Positions 46,156 to 53,916 of a stretch of DNA of 64,000 nucleotides are shown here, piece by piece. The position numbers and the translations under genes were made by a program. Below the pieces are notes generated by a model, which saw only the letters and a program-made list of their open reading frames with translations, made no database searches and was not told the DNA's origin. This DNA is from Halalkalibacter wakoensis JCM 9140 (lineage in GTDB: Bacteria; Bacillota; Bacilli; Bacillales; Bacillaceae_D), in assembly GCF_000513095.1 (NCBI RefSeq), contig NZ_BAUT01000012.1, forward strand, positions 1-64,000, in the 5' to 3' direction. Numbering within the stretch: position 1 is the stretch's first letter; each line of letters opens with the position of its first letter.

Positions 46156-47713
46156 AGTAGTTGTATAAAAAAGTCTTTTAATGCTTCCATCCGTTCATCT
46201 TCTAACTCATGGTCACTTCCTGAAACGATCATGGAAGTGATGGTATCATTTTTATGAAGGCCACCATGTTCACCACCTTCATTATGAACAGGTGCTCCTT
46301 CTGATTTAAGTGTATAGCCCGGTTTAGCTGTGACGATCATTGTTTCTGAATGACTGTTTAAGGCTTCAAATAATTGATGAAATATATCTGGATAATCGTT
46401 ATACGTAATCAATTGATTTGATTCATCTAGTTGGATGTCTGCAATCTGCTCATTTCCTTCTAGTGTCCAAGTTTGTTCATATCGATCTGACCAGTTGCCA
46501 CCTTCCTCGATGCGTAAGTAACCTTCTGTGCCAACTTGATATAGAACAAGTTCTCCTTCGTCAAGCCAAGCAAGATGATCGATTCGTTTATCTTGATTTA
46601 ATTTGCTTGCTACATCAAAGAACTGAATATCAGGAGTGATTGTATACAAATACGCTGAACGATGATTATTTGCAATTACAATGTCTCCACTACTTGGTTC
46701 ATCCATTAACGGAGCAACGTGAAATGGATCAAGCAATGGTTCTAATTCAATGGCTACTTCTTCTTTTTTTTCTTTCAGCTGATCTTGGCCATGGTCTCCC
46801 ATAATGACGAAGATGTTTTCTTCAAGAGCCTCGTCCCAACTATCGTAAGCGTTTAGAATGTTTTGCAAATACCCATCCGTTTTGGCAAAATATTCAGGGC
46901 TAACAGGTCCATTAAAATGCGCATCTTTATCATAGTCAGGAAAAAAAACCATTAAAAAATCAGGTTGCTCATTTTCTTTTATTAATTTGGCTGTAACTTC
47001 AGAAGAATAGGAATCGTTCAGTCCGAATTTTTGATAGATGCTGTCATCCAAGCTTTCTCCTTGTATTTTCTTTGGTTTCACTGCTTGACCAAAGGCAAGT
47101 AAATCAGGCCCTTTTGTTTTCATTTTATCCGGTAAATGCAACAAAGTCTTCATGTAACCGGGAACAGTAATCGGATGAGATTTCTCTCCGCGGTATACAA
47201 GTAAATTGATCGAACCACTTGTTTTTTTATTTCTTTTTTAACTTCCTCATAAATAGTGTCAACTTGAGGAGATAAATGATTTGTGTTTAAATGTACGAGT
47301 GTATTCATTAATGTATCATTAATGCCTAATTTCCAGTACTTTGATAATGTAGAACCGTAATCAACAATAACGTCTCCATCCGGATCATACCAAACCAAAC
47401 CTGGGACTTGGTGCTCACCTACAGATGATCCTGTCATTAATGTACTTTCAATAGCAACGGACATAGATGGAAAAGGTGCTACGATATCATGATACACTTG
47501 TCCTCGATCAGCTAAATATGATAAGGCAGGAAGAGAGTTGTTTTCCATCCCAGCATTTAGAACAGCTTCAGTCATTGAATCAATGACGACAACGATGACA
47601 TTTTTATCTTGAGAGTCTTCAGTTGATTGAATTAAAGAAGCACCCTCGGGACGTTCTTGTTGACACCCTAGTAACATACAAGCAAGAAGGGTGTATAAGA
47701 TGATTTTTTTCAT
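46149..47713 (-). CDS. Alkaline-phosphatase-superfamily lipoprotein (phosphodiesterase/phosphatase-like), frame broken
   Basis: Lipoprotein signal with lipobox LLGC. The first frame has VIVVVIDSMTEAVL (metal/nucleophile region, with Ser/Thr after Asp) and MTGSSVGEHQVPGLVWYD; it stops at 47150. The second frame has FMVFFPDYDKDAHFNGP, FVIMGDHGQDQL and NEGGEHGGLHKNDTITS, the other metal ligands (DxH, DH, H). Adding one A to the A7 run (T7 at 47222-47228) reads KKTSGSINLLVYRGEKSHPITVPGYM and joins them, about 521 residues. Surface-anchored hydrolase of unknown substrate. Follows a YetF gene by 17 bases. Confidence 0.82.
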
Positions 47714-47730
47714 GTTTTCACCACCTACGT

Positions 47731-48411
47731 CTAGTATGTTTGAATTTCAAACCCTTTTCCTTTTTGCCAATCAGCAAAGAAAACTGCTGAAGGACCAGCG
47801 ATACCTCGTTCTAACAATTCATCTGTTAACCAGCTTTTTTGCTTATTTAACTTCATTAATCCTTCCTCAATTATCTCTCCATCAAGAATAAGTAAAACAG
47901 GAAGATAAACAGTCTTCTCAGGAACATGTAACTCATGATTAACTGGGTGATCAACCGCGTGTTTCCGCATTACGTTCACAGCTCCATTTGTTTCAAGAAT
48001 TCCATACTCAACTTCACGGACAGAAAAAACACCTTTATCACGTAAGAGGTGTAATAGTTGATCCAAATCTAATTTGTTCTTTTTTAATTCCTCGTATTGA
48101 ATTTTCCCTTGAGATATGATGACGGAAGGTGTTCCTTCTAACCAAGGTCGAGATTTTCTCATTTTTTGAGTGATCATTTCGATTGTATAAATTAACGATC
48201 CCCATATGAAAACGGCATAGAGAACGTATTGAAGTCCAATATCTTTATCATAAATGGCATTTCCCACTAATTCTCCTAAAACAAGCGCAGAAATAAAATC
48301 AAAAGGTGTAAGTTGAGTAATTTGGTTTTTTCCGAGCACTTTCGTCATGACTAGTAGAGCAAAAAAACCGACAAATAGTTCTAACGTCAAGGAAACGAAG
48401 TTCGTATTCAC
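47731..48411 (-). CDS. YetF-type DUF421 membrane protein
   Basis: 226 residues. Three N-terminal membrane helices with TKVLGKNQITQLTPFDFISALVLGELVGNAIYD, then the soluble DUF421 domain (PSVIISQGKIQYEELKKNKLDLDQLLHLLRDKGVFSVREVEYGILETNG). Family members include YetF, YrbG, YdfR and YdfS of spores. First of three DUF421 genes in 6 kb. Probably in an operon with the phosphatase-like gene downstream. Confidence 0.9.
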   Translation of the reverse strand: MNTNFVSLTLELFVGFFALLVMTKVLGKNQITQLTPFDFISALVLGELVGNAIYDKDIGLQYVLYAVFIWGSLIYTIEMITQKMRKSRPWLEGTPSVIISQGKIQYEELKKNKLDLDQLLHLLRDKGVFSVREVEYGILETNGAVNVMRKHAVDHPVNHELHVPEKTVYLPVLLILDGEIIEEGLMKLNKQKSWLTDELLERGIAGPSAVFFADWQKGKGFEIQTY

Positions 48412-48419
48412 ACTGCTAC

Positions 48420-48466
48420 CCCTTTGTTCGTGATCACATTATCACTTAGTGTAAACGAACAAAGGG
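48420..48466. repeat. Long inverted repeat upstream of yetF
   Basis: CCCTTTGTTCGT / ACGAACAAAGGG, a perfect 12-bp palindrome with a 23-base loop that itself has GTGAT / ATCAC. TTTTT follows on the plus strand only, where no gene ends, so it may be a terminator of an unseen transcript or an operator. Confidence 0.6.
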
Positions 48467-48470
48467 ATTT

Positions 48471-48992
48471 TTATGAAAAGGAATTTAATTGTGTTAACCA
48501 CTGATCAAATTGTTGAACAAGCATTTTGGAGGAATGGTGAAGAAAACCGAGTTCTGTCTCTACTTCTTCTGGTTTGCCACGGAAGACCGTTTTAATCTTC
48601 CCGTCTTTTGTGAGCCAATGTGTTTGTAAATAGTCTTGATAAGCTGTCCAAAACTTGTGAAGAATGATTGCTTCCTCTGCGGAACAAACAGCAGAAAGTT
48701 CACTTGAAGAGAGGTTATGGTGGCGAGGAGTATGTTCAATTGCACTTGCATGGATAACGGATTGTTGTTTAGCTACAGCTTCCCGCACTTCATATGTAAG
48801 AAGCAGCACATGTGCTCTTTTTTCTTCTAATAACTTCTTTTCGAAATATTGATGGGAAGCACTTGAATGTGCCGTGAATTGTTCGATTTTCTGATTTAAC
48901 TGGTTCATGTCTTTTGTTAATTTTAGTTGATTTCGTAAGATGAAGCATAATAAAAGAAAAGTGATGAAAAACAGAATAATAAAATAAAACAT
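48471..48992 (-). CDS. Hypothetical membrane-anchored coiled-coil protein
   Basis: 173 residues from ATG 48992 (GGAGGCAATTGC ahead; longer frame unsupported). One N-terminal membrane helix (FYFIILFFITFLLLCFIL), then a likely coiled coil (LKLTKDMNQLNQKIEQF) and a helical region with HKFWTAYQDYLQTHWLTKDGK. No family recognised. Divergent from the DUF1657 gene at 49150. Confidence 0.7.
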   Translation of the reverse strand: MFYFIILFFITFLLLCFILRNQLKLTKDMNQLNQKIEQFTAHSSASHQYFEKKLLEEKRAHVLLLTYEVREAVAKQQSVIHASAIEHTPRHHNLSSSELSAVCSAEEAIILHKFWTAYQDYLQTHWLTKDGKIKTVFRGKPEEVETELGFLHHSSKMLVQQFDQWLTQLNSFS

Positions 48993-49062
48993 GCAATTGC
49001 CTCCTGACTTAATAAATACAGTGTAGCACAAAAATAATTGTCTCCTTTACATAAATTTGTTT

Positions 49063-49092
49063 GTCATATCCCTTGAGGAAAATCCTATGCTA
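49063..49092 (+). promoter_or_regulatory. Candidate sigma-G-like promoter before the first DUF1657 gene
   Basis: GTCATA (49063-49068), 17-bp spacer, TATGCTA (49086-49092). Resembles the sigma-G pattern (TGAATA / CATACTA) only partly; plausible because the genes are spore-related. Confidence 0.3.
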
Positions 49093-49149
49093 AACGTTGA
49101 AGGGAATTCTCTTCAGTTAGTTGACACGAATCTTAGGAGGAAATAAAAC

Positions 49150-49353
49150 ATGACAGTAGCAGTTAAATTTAAACAAACTTTAGCAGGATTAAAAAGTGCC
49201 CAGGCAAGCCTTGAAACATTTGCGTTAGATACGGAAAATCAACAAGCAAAACAACTTTTTCAACAAGCTGCGCAACAAACACAAACGGTTATTGATGGGT
49301 TAGAGCCTCGCTTTCAACAAATTATAGAAGAAGAACCTCAATATAAGCAATAA
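49150..49353 (+). CDS. DUF1657 protein
   Basis: 67 residues: VKFKQTLAGLKSAQASLETFALDTENQQAKQLFQQAAQQTQTVIDGLEP, a short helical hairpin ending EEEPQYKQ. Matches the DUF1657 family found with spoVA2mob-type operons. First gene of the plus-strand spore block. TTAGGAGG precedes ATG. Shares SFALDTEN-QAKQ with the tail of the YetF fusion at 52165. Confidence 0.85.
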   Translation: MTVAVKFKQTLAGLKSAQASLETFALDTENQQAKQLFQQAAQQTQTVIDGLEPRFQQIIEEEPQYKQ

Positions 49354-49411
49354 AGGAAGCACTGACAAAAATTACTTCTCATAGATGAACGGTAATTAAC
49401 TTAATCTAACA

Positions 49412-49441
49412 GTAATATCTCAGGAGGAGCTCTTCATACAG
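49412..49441 (+). promoter_or_regulatory. Candidate sigma-G-like promoter before the YhcN-like gene
   Basis: GTAATA (49412-49417), 17-bp spacer, CATACAG (49435-49441). The -10 matches CATAC of the sigma-G CATACTA. Predicted transcript would include the long hairpin at 49550. Confidence 0.35.
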
Positions 49442-49549
49442 TAGCTTACTAAATATATGCTGTTAAGGTGAAGAAGTATCAGACCAGACTATTGTAGATG
49501 GAGTAAGCCAAGACTCCTACAAAAACTATGAGTAAGACAAAAACGTCAT

Positions 49550-49597
49550 ACTGTCTCAAGTAAGCCCTACTAATCGTAGGTTCTTACTTGAGACAGT
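49550..49597 (+). repeat. Long perfect hairpin in the spoVA operon leader
   Basis: 15-bp outer stem ACTGTCTCAAGTAAG / CTTACTTGAGACAGT plus inner 5-bp stem CCTAC / GTAGG around TAATC. There is no T tract after it, so it is not an ordinary terminator; it lies 32 bases ahead of the YhcN-like start codon. Confidence 0.85.
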
Positions 49598-49629
49598 TCC
49601 TATCTACATAGAAAAGGGGAGACTTAAAA

Positions 49630-50070
49630 ATGAGAATGACAAAAGCAGGTATTTTCTTTTTATGTATCATACTAACTGGGTGTCAGAACTTAACGGGTGC
49701 CACACCAGACGTAAAACCAATGACTTTGTCATCCAATGCAGTTGTTGAACAAGATCAAGCCGATGAAGCCAAGGAAATTGTTTTATCAATGGAAGAAGTT
49801 GTTGAGATAAAAGGTGTATCCAATAATGATAATCGTATTTATCTAGCTCCTAGGGTCAAACATTTTGATCGCTTTCGTTTAAAAGAAATTCGAAAATCTG
49901 GTTATGATTCCGTAAAAAAACGTTTTCCAGAAGCAACCGTATTTTTATCAACCGACCAGAAAATCTATATGGAATTAGAAAAGTTAGAGACTGAGCTAAA
50001 AAACCAAACCATTAGTGAAGAACGTCTAAATAAACGATTAACCAAACTAGAAGAAATGATGAGAGGCTAA
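49630..50070 (+). CDS. YhcN/YlaJ-family sporulation lipoprotein
   Basis: 146 residues. Lipoprotein signal KAGIFFLCIILTGC with lipobox LTGC, then a small charged domain (VEIKGVSNNDNRIYLAPRVKHFDRFRLKEIRKSGYDSVKKRFPEATVFLSTDQKIYMELEKLE) characteristic of YhcN/YlaJ spore-coat or inner-membrane lipoproteins. RBS AAAAGGGGAG. Upstream of spoVAC, as in the spoVA2mob arrangement. Confidence 0.88.
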   Translation: MRMTKAGIFFLCIILTGCQNLTGATPDVKPMTLSSNAVVEQDQADEAKEIVLSMEEVVEIKGVSNNDNRIYLAPRVKHFDRFRLKEIRKSGYDSVKKRFPEATVFLSTDQKIYMELEKLETELKNQTISEERLNKRLTKLEEMMRG

Positions 50071-50086
50071 AAGGGGTGAAACATTT

Positions 50087-50565
50087 ATGTCATCTAGCAA
50101 ACAAAAAAATTTGACACCAGCTCAAAAAAAATACCAACAATTAGAAAAGAAACATGAAATAAAAAGACCAGTTGTGAAAAATTGCTTTAAAGCTTTTTTA
50201 GTGGGTGGGTTTATTTGTTTAATTGGACAAGGTCTTCATGTGTTTTATTATACTTTTTTTGATTTTACGCAACGAACAGCTGGGGATCCTACTGTAGCAA
50301 CATTAATTTTTATTGCAGTTTTGCTTACGGGCTTTGGGGTTTATGATCATTTTGGGCAATTTGCTGGCGCTGGAACAGCTGTACCGTAACGGGATTTGCC
50401 AATTCGGTTGCATCGGCGGCCATTGAACATCGAACGGAAGGATATGTTTTAGGGGTTGGGGGAAATATTTTTAAACTTGCTGGTTCAGTCATTGTATTTG
50501 GTACAGTAGCCGCCTTCATTATTGCGCTTATTAAAACGATTCTCATCAATTGGGGAGGGTTGTAA
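50087..50565 (+). CDS. spoVAC: Stage V sporulation protein AC, frame broken
   Basis: DPA-channel membrane subunit of the spore inner membrane. The frame gives FKAFLVGGFICLIGQGLHVFYYTFF and VYDHFGQFAGAGTAVP then stops at 50389. Adding one G at 50385-50386 (ccg-gta) continues as VTGFANSVASAAIEHRTEGYVLGVGGNIFKLAGSVIVFGTVAAFII to TAA at 50563-50565, about 159 residues, the usual SpoVAC length. The spoVAD ATG begins one base after the restored stop. Confidence 0.88.
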
Positions 50566-50566
50566 G

Positions 50567-51583
50567 ATGTTACAAGGTCACCAAACGTGGAAGTTTGAAA
50601 ACAAACCGGTTATTGTATCGACAGGAACTGTCGGTGGTCCGTTTGAAGCAAAAGGGCAATTAACGGAAGACTTCGATTTACTTCATGATGATTTATGGAT
50701 GGGGCAAGATTCATATGAAAAAGCTCAAAAAGTCTTAATTGAAGAATCAATTTCTAAAGCGATTGAAAAAGCAGAACTTCGTAACGAGGATATACAATTT
50801 ATGTTTGCGGGAGATCTGATTAATCAAATTACTCCTTCTAGTTTTGCTGGGCGAACACTAGCTATTCCCTATTTAGGGTTGTTTGGTGCTTGCTCGACTT
50901 CGATGGAAGGGTTAGCGTTAGCATCATTCATTGTAAATGCGAAAGGAGCTGAGCGTATTATTGCTGCATCATCCAGCCACAATGCAGCGACAGAAAAGCA
51001 GTTCAGATATCCAACTGAATATGGAGGACAAAAACCACCAACTGCTCAATGGACGGTTACTGCAGCAGGAGCAGCATTAGTATGTAACGAAGGTGATGGA
51101 CCAGTAGTAACATCAGCGACAATTGGAAAGGTCATTGATATGGGTTTATCTGATCCGTTTAATATGGGTGGAGCCATGGCACCAGCGGCAGCTGATACCA
51201 TTGTTTCTCACTTCAGAGATTTAGATTTACCCGCCGATCACTATGATTTGGTTGTAACAGGAGACCTGGCGAAAATTGGGTTACCAACAGCAAAAGATTT
51301 AATAGAACAAAAAGGGTTAGTGTTACCTGAAGGAACGTTTCAGGATTGTGGCTTGATGATATATAAGGACAATCAGCCGGTTTTAGCCGGTGCAAGCGGG
51401 GCAGGATGTTCTGCGTCTGTCACTTACGGTCATCTATTAAATCGAATAAAAAAAGGGGAATTGAAACGAATACTAGTTGTGGCAACGGGAGCATTGTTAT
51501 CACCAATGTCTTTTCAACAAAAAGAAACAATTCCATGTATTGCTCATGCCGTTTCTATTGAGGCTGGAGGTGAATCCCTTTGA
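50567..51583 (+). CDS. spoVAD: Stage V sporulation protein AD
   Basis: 338 residues from ATG 50567 (TGGGGAGGG ahead). Thiolase-like fold: [55 protein letters not shown] (Cys in the thiolase position) and [20 protein letters not shown]. SpoVAD binds dipicolinic acid and works with SpoVAC in DPA uptake during sporulation. Overlaps the next gene by four bases (TTGA). Confidence 0.94.
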   Translation: MLQGHQTWKFENKPVIVSTGTVGGPFEAKGQLTEDFDLLHDDLWMGQDSYEKAQKVLIEESISKAIEKAELRNEDIQFMFAGDLINQITPSSFAGRTLAIPYLGLFGACSTSMEGLALASFIVNAKGAERIIAASSSHNAATEKQFRYPTEYGGQKPPTAQWTVTAAGAALVCNEGDGPVVTSATIGKVIDMGLSDPFNMGGAMAPAAADTIVSHFRDLDLPADHYDLVVTGDLAKIGLPTAKDLIEQKGLVLPEGTFQDCGLMIYKDNQPVLAGASGAGCSASVTYGHLLNRIKKGELKRILVVATGALLSPMSFQQKETIPCIAHAVSIEAGGESL

Positions 51584-51930
51584 TTTTTATTAGTGCTTTT
51601 GTTGTAGGTGGACTTATTTGCGTCATTGGTCAAATTTTAATGGACGTTTTTAAACTTACCCCTGCGCATACGATGAGTACGCTAGTTGTTTCGGGGGCTG
51701 TTCTAGACGGAATTGGTTTATATGAACCCTTGATTGATTTTGCAGGTGCTGGAGCTACGGTCCCTATTACAAGTTTTGGTAACGCACTCGTACATGGTGC
51801 GATGGCTGAAGCTGAGCAAAGTGGAATCATTGGCGTATTAACAGGAATTTTTGAAGTAACAAGTGCGGGGATCTCAGCGGCAATTATTTTTGGTTTTCTC
51901 GCTTCACTTGTATTTAAATCAAAAGGATAA
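51580..51930 (+). CDS. spoVAE: Stage V sporulation protein AE (SpoVAEb type)
   Basis: 116 residues. Membrane protein: [22 protein letters not shown] and [52 protein letters not shown], the family hallmark shared with SpoVAC, so it forms part of the DPA channel. TTG start overlaps the spoVAD stop (TTGA), with GGAGGTGAA as RBS. Confidence 0.92.
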   Translation: MIFISAFVVGGLICVIGQILMDVFKLTPAHTMSTLVVSGAVLDGIGLYEPLIDFAGAGATVPITSFGNALVHGAMAEAEQSGIIGVLTGIFEVTSAGISAAIIFGFLASLVFKSKG

Positions 51931-51942
51931 GGAGATAGAATC

Positions 51943-52149
51943 ATGACTGTTGGCAGCAAAATACAAGGTTTACTTACCTCACTTCAATCAATCGATGCAA
52001 CTTTAACATCTCTAGCTCTAAAAACGAAGGAACCGAAAGCACGTGAAGCTTTTCACCAAGGAGCTCTAAAAACGAGGACGGTTATTCAAGAAATTCAGAA
52101 AAGAAAAGGTCAAATTGAGTTTGAAGAACCGACATATCAACAAACGTAG
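51943..52149 (+). CDS. DUF1657 protein, second copy
   Basis: 68 residues: IQGLLTSLQSIDATLTSLALKTKEPKAREAFHQGALKTRTVIQEI, then a charged end FEEPTYQQT, paralogous to the copy at 49150. RBS AAGGAGATAG. Lies between spoVAE and the YetF fusion. Confidence 0.85.
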   Translation: MTVGSKIQGLLTSLQSIDATLTSLALKTKEPKAREAFHQGALKTRTVIQEIQKRKGQIEFEEPTYQQT

Positions 52150-52164
52150 AAGGGAGGATCTATC

Positions 52165-53028
52165 ATGATGGGATGGGTTGAGGTTGCCTTAAGAAGTTTT
52201 GTTGGTTTTATTATTCTCATTGCAATCGCGAGAGTCTATGTTAGGAAACCAATTGGGGAAACCTCACACTTAGAGTTTGGATTAATCGCTACAGTTGCCA
52301 TTATATTAGGTGTGGGTTCCATTCAACTTGCCGTTCCTCCAGCTTATTTACTTGTTGCAATCGTTATATGGGCTGGTGGTGCCATTGGAATTTCTCTATT
52401 TAGCTTAAATAATGCCTCTTTTCGCGCCGCTATTTATGGAAAAGGAATTCCAATTATGAAAGATGGGAAAATACTCGAGGATAACATGAAAAAACAGCAT
52501 ATAACTACTGATGAGTTGTTACGAAAGCTAAGAGGAAAGCAAGTGTTCCAAGTAGCGGATGTAGAATTTGCTGTGCTTGAAGGCAATGGAGAGCTGAACG
52601 TATTGCTAAAAAAAGAACAGCAACCGATTACGGCTAAAATGCTTGATCATCAAGTAGCACCAGCAAAGGAACCAGAGACCGTCATTATGGATGGGAAGGT
52701 ACTGAATGAACCATTAGCAACTAGAGGACTAAATCAAGAATGGTTAAAATCGGAACTAGAAAAAATGAATGCAACGGTGGAGAATGTATTTATGGCTCAA
52801 ATTGATGAATATGGCCAATTAACCATTGATCTTTTCAATGATGTAATGCAAGTTCCCCAACCTACTGAGCTTCCGATGCTTGAAGCAAACTTAAAAAGTG
52901 TAATTGCAGAGTTGGAATCATTTGCATTAGATACAGAAAATCCCCAAGCAAAACAGAGTTATAAATGGTGTGCAGAGCAAATGACCCATGTACATGACAA
53001 TGTTGCTCCTTTTACAAAAGGATCGTAA
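52165..53028 (+). CDS. YetF (DUF421) membrane protein with C-terminal DUF1657 module
   Basis: 287 residues. Three N-terminal membrane helices (ALRSFVGFIILIAIARVYVRKPIGETSHLEFGLIATVAIILGVG), a DUF421 soluble domain (GKGIPIMKDGKILEDNMKKQHITTDELLRKLRGKQVFQVADVEFAVLEGNGELNV and VIMDGKVLNEPLATRGL), and a tail of about 50 residues (SVIAELESFALDTENPQAKQSYKWCAEQM) homologous to the DUF1657 copies. This domain pair is typical of spoVA2mob operons. AAGGGAGGATC before ATG ATG. Confidence 0.9.
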   Translation: MMGWVEVALRSFVGFIILIAIARVYVRKPIGETSHLEFGLIATVAIILGVGSIQLAVPPAYLLVAIVIWAGGAIGISLFSLNNASFRAAIYGKGIPIMKDGKILEDNMKKQHITTDELLRKLRGKQVFQVADVEFAVLEGNGELNVLLKKEQQPITAKMLDHQVAPAKEPETVIMDGKVLNEPLATRGLNQEWLKSELEKMNATVENVFMAQIDEYGQLTIDLFNDVMQVPQPTELPMLEANLKSVIAELESFALDTENPQAKQSYKWCAEQMTHVHDNVAPFTKGS

Positions 53029-53029
53029 A

Positions 53030-53743
53030 TTAATGTTGAATTCTTTGATGTTTTTCATCTTTATAAGTAAAAGCAAGATGAAGCTTGCCCTCTTCATCCA
53101 TTGTACAAAGAAAAATATTCTCAATACGAATGACCCCTTCGTTGTGCAAACGCTCGCGAAGGGTTTCGCTTGTTAACTGTACTTCTTTTAAAATTTCCTC
53201 TTGAATGACGCCCTCAATAATAACGGGATAGGACATTCCGCTACCTTTCTTTGTTAGCCCTAAGTCTTCTAGTGATGGACTTGATTTTTCAGGTAATTTT
53301 TGCACTGTTAGTTCGCCGTTTGCTTCAATGACAGCCAACCTTACTTCATTTATATCAAAGATATTTTTTTGGCGCAGCATTTGAAGGATATTATCAACAG
53401 TAAATTGAATCGTTTGCAGATTATCGACTAACATTTTTCCATCTTTTATGACCACAAGCGGTTCGAACGTAATTAGTTTTCCGAATTTACGTTTTTTAAA
53501 GGAAAATGTGGCCAGTAACTTTTGTAAAAAAGCAATAGCGACAATGGCAAAAGCCGTATGTATATGACTAACAGAAGGGTCTGCTAAATCGGCTCCAGTC
53601 ACATTGGCTAATATAGCAATGATCAAAAAATCAAAGACAGGCATCTGTCCAATTGACCGTTTTCCCATGTATAAAGTCATTAAAAGTAAAAGCGGCAAGA
53701 TAGTAACGATTCGGCCCAGAACACTGAGTAGATCAAGTAACAT
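53030..53743 (-). CDS. YetF-type DUF421 membrane protein
   Basis: 237 residues; three helices (IVTILPLLLLMTLYMGKRSIGQMPVFDFLIIAILANVTGADLAD), then DUF421 with VVIKDGKMLVDNLQTIQFTVDNILQMLRQKNIFDINEVRLAVIEANGEL. Convergent with the YetF-DUF1657 gene: stops are 1 base apart with no terminator between, so transcripts would overlap. Third DUF421 gene of the block; divergent from dacB. Confidence 0.9.
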   Translation of the reverse strand: MLLDLLSVLGRIVTILPLLLLMTLYMGKRSIGQMPVFDFLIIAILANVTGADLADPSVSHIHTAFAIVAIAFLQKLLATFSFKKRKFGKLITFEPLVVIKDGKMLVDNLQTIQFTVDNILQMLRQKNIFDINEVRLAVIEANGELTVQKLPEKSSPSLEDLGLTKKGSGMSYPVIIEGVIQEEILKEVQLTSETLRERLHNEGVIRIENIFLCTMDEEGKLHLAFTYKDEKHQRIQH

Positions 53744-53803
53744 GATAAGCTCTTCCTCCTCTTCCTCATTGCCATTATTCTCCTATTTTTAATAAGATAA
53801 ACT

Positions 53804-53832
53804 GTCATATCATTGGTTGTCCTGCATAGACT
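53804..53832 (+). promoter_or_regulatory. Sigma-E-like promoter of dacB-spmA-spmB
   Basis: GTCATAT (53804-53810), 14-bp spacer, CATAGACT (53825-53832). Matches the sigma-E pattern (KMATATT-like / CATACAnT) at most positions. dacB-spmAB is a known sigma-E operon in B. subtilis. Confidence 0.6.
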
Positions 53833-53916
53833 TGGCTAATAAGAGAAGAAAAAAGACAGGCGCATAACGTGTGTGCATCAGGAGTTTACATTAATGAGAC
53901 AGGACGGGGATCGAAA

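Noticed and set aside
50325-50549. Minus-strand open frame inside spoVAC
   Set aside because: It appears only because the sense frame is broken here; the sense strand encodes the conserved SpoVAC C-terminus.
49150-53028. Transposon carrying the spoVA block (as Tn1546-like elements do in B. subtilis)
   Set aside because: No transposase, resolvase or matching terminal repeats were seen on either side within the window.
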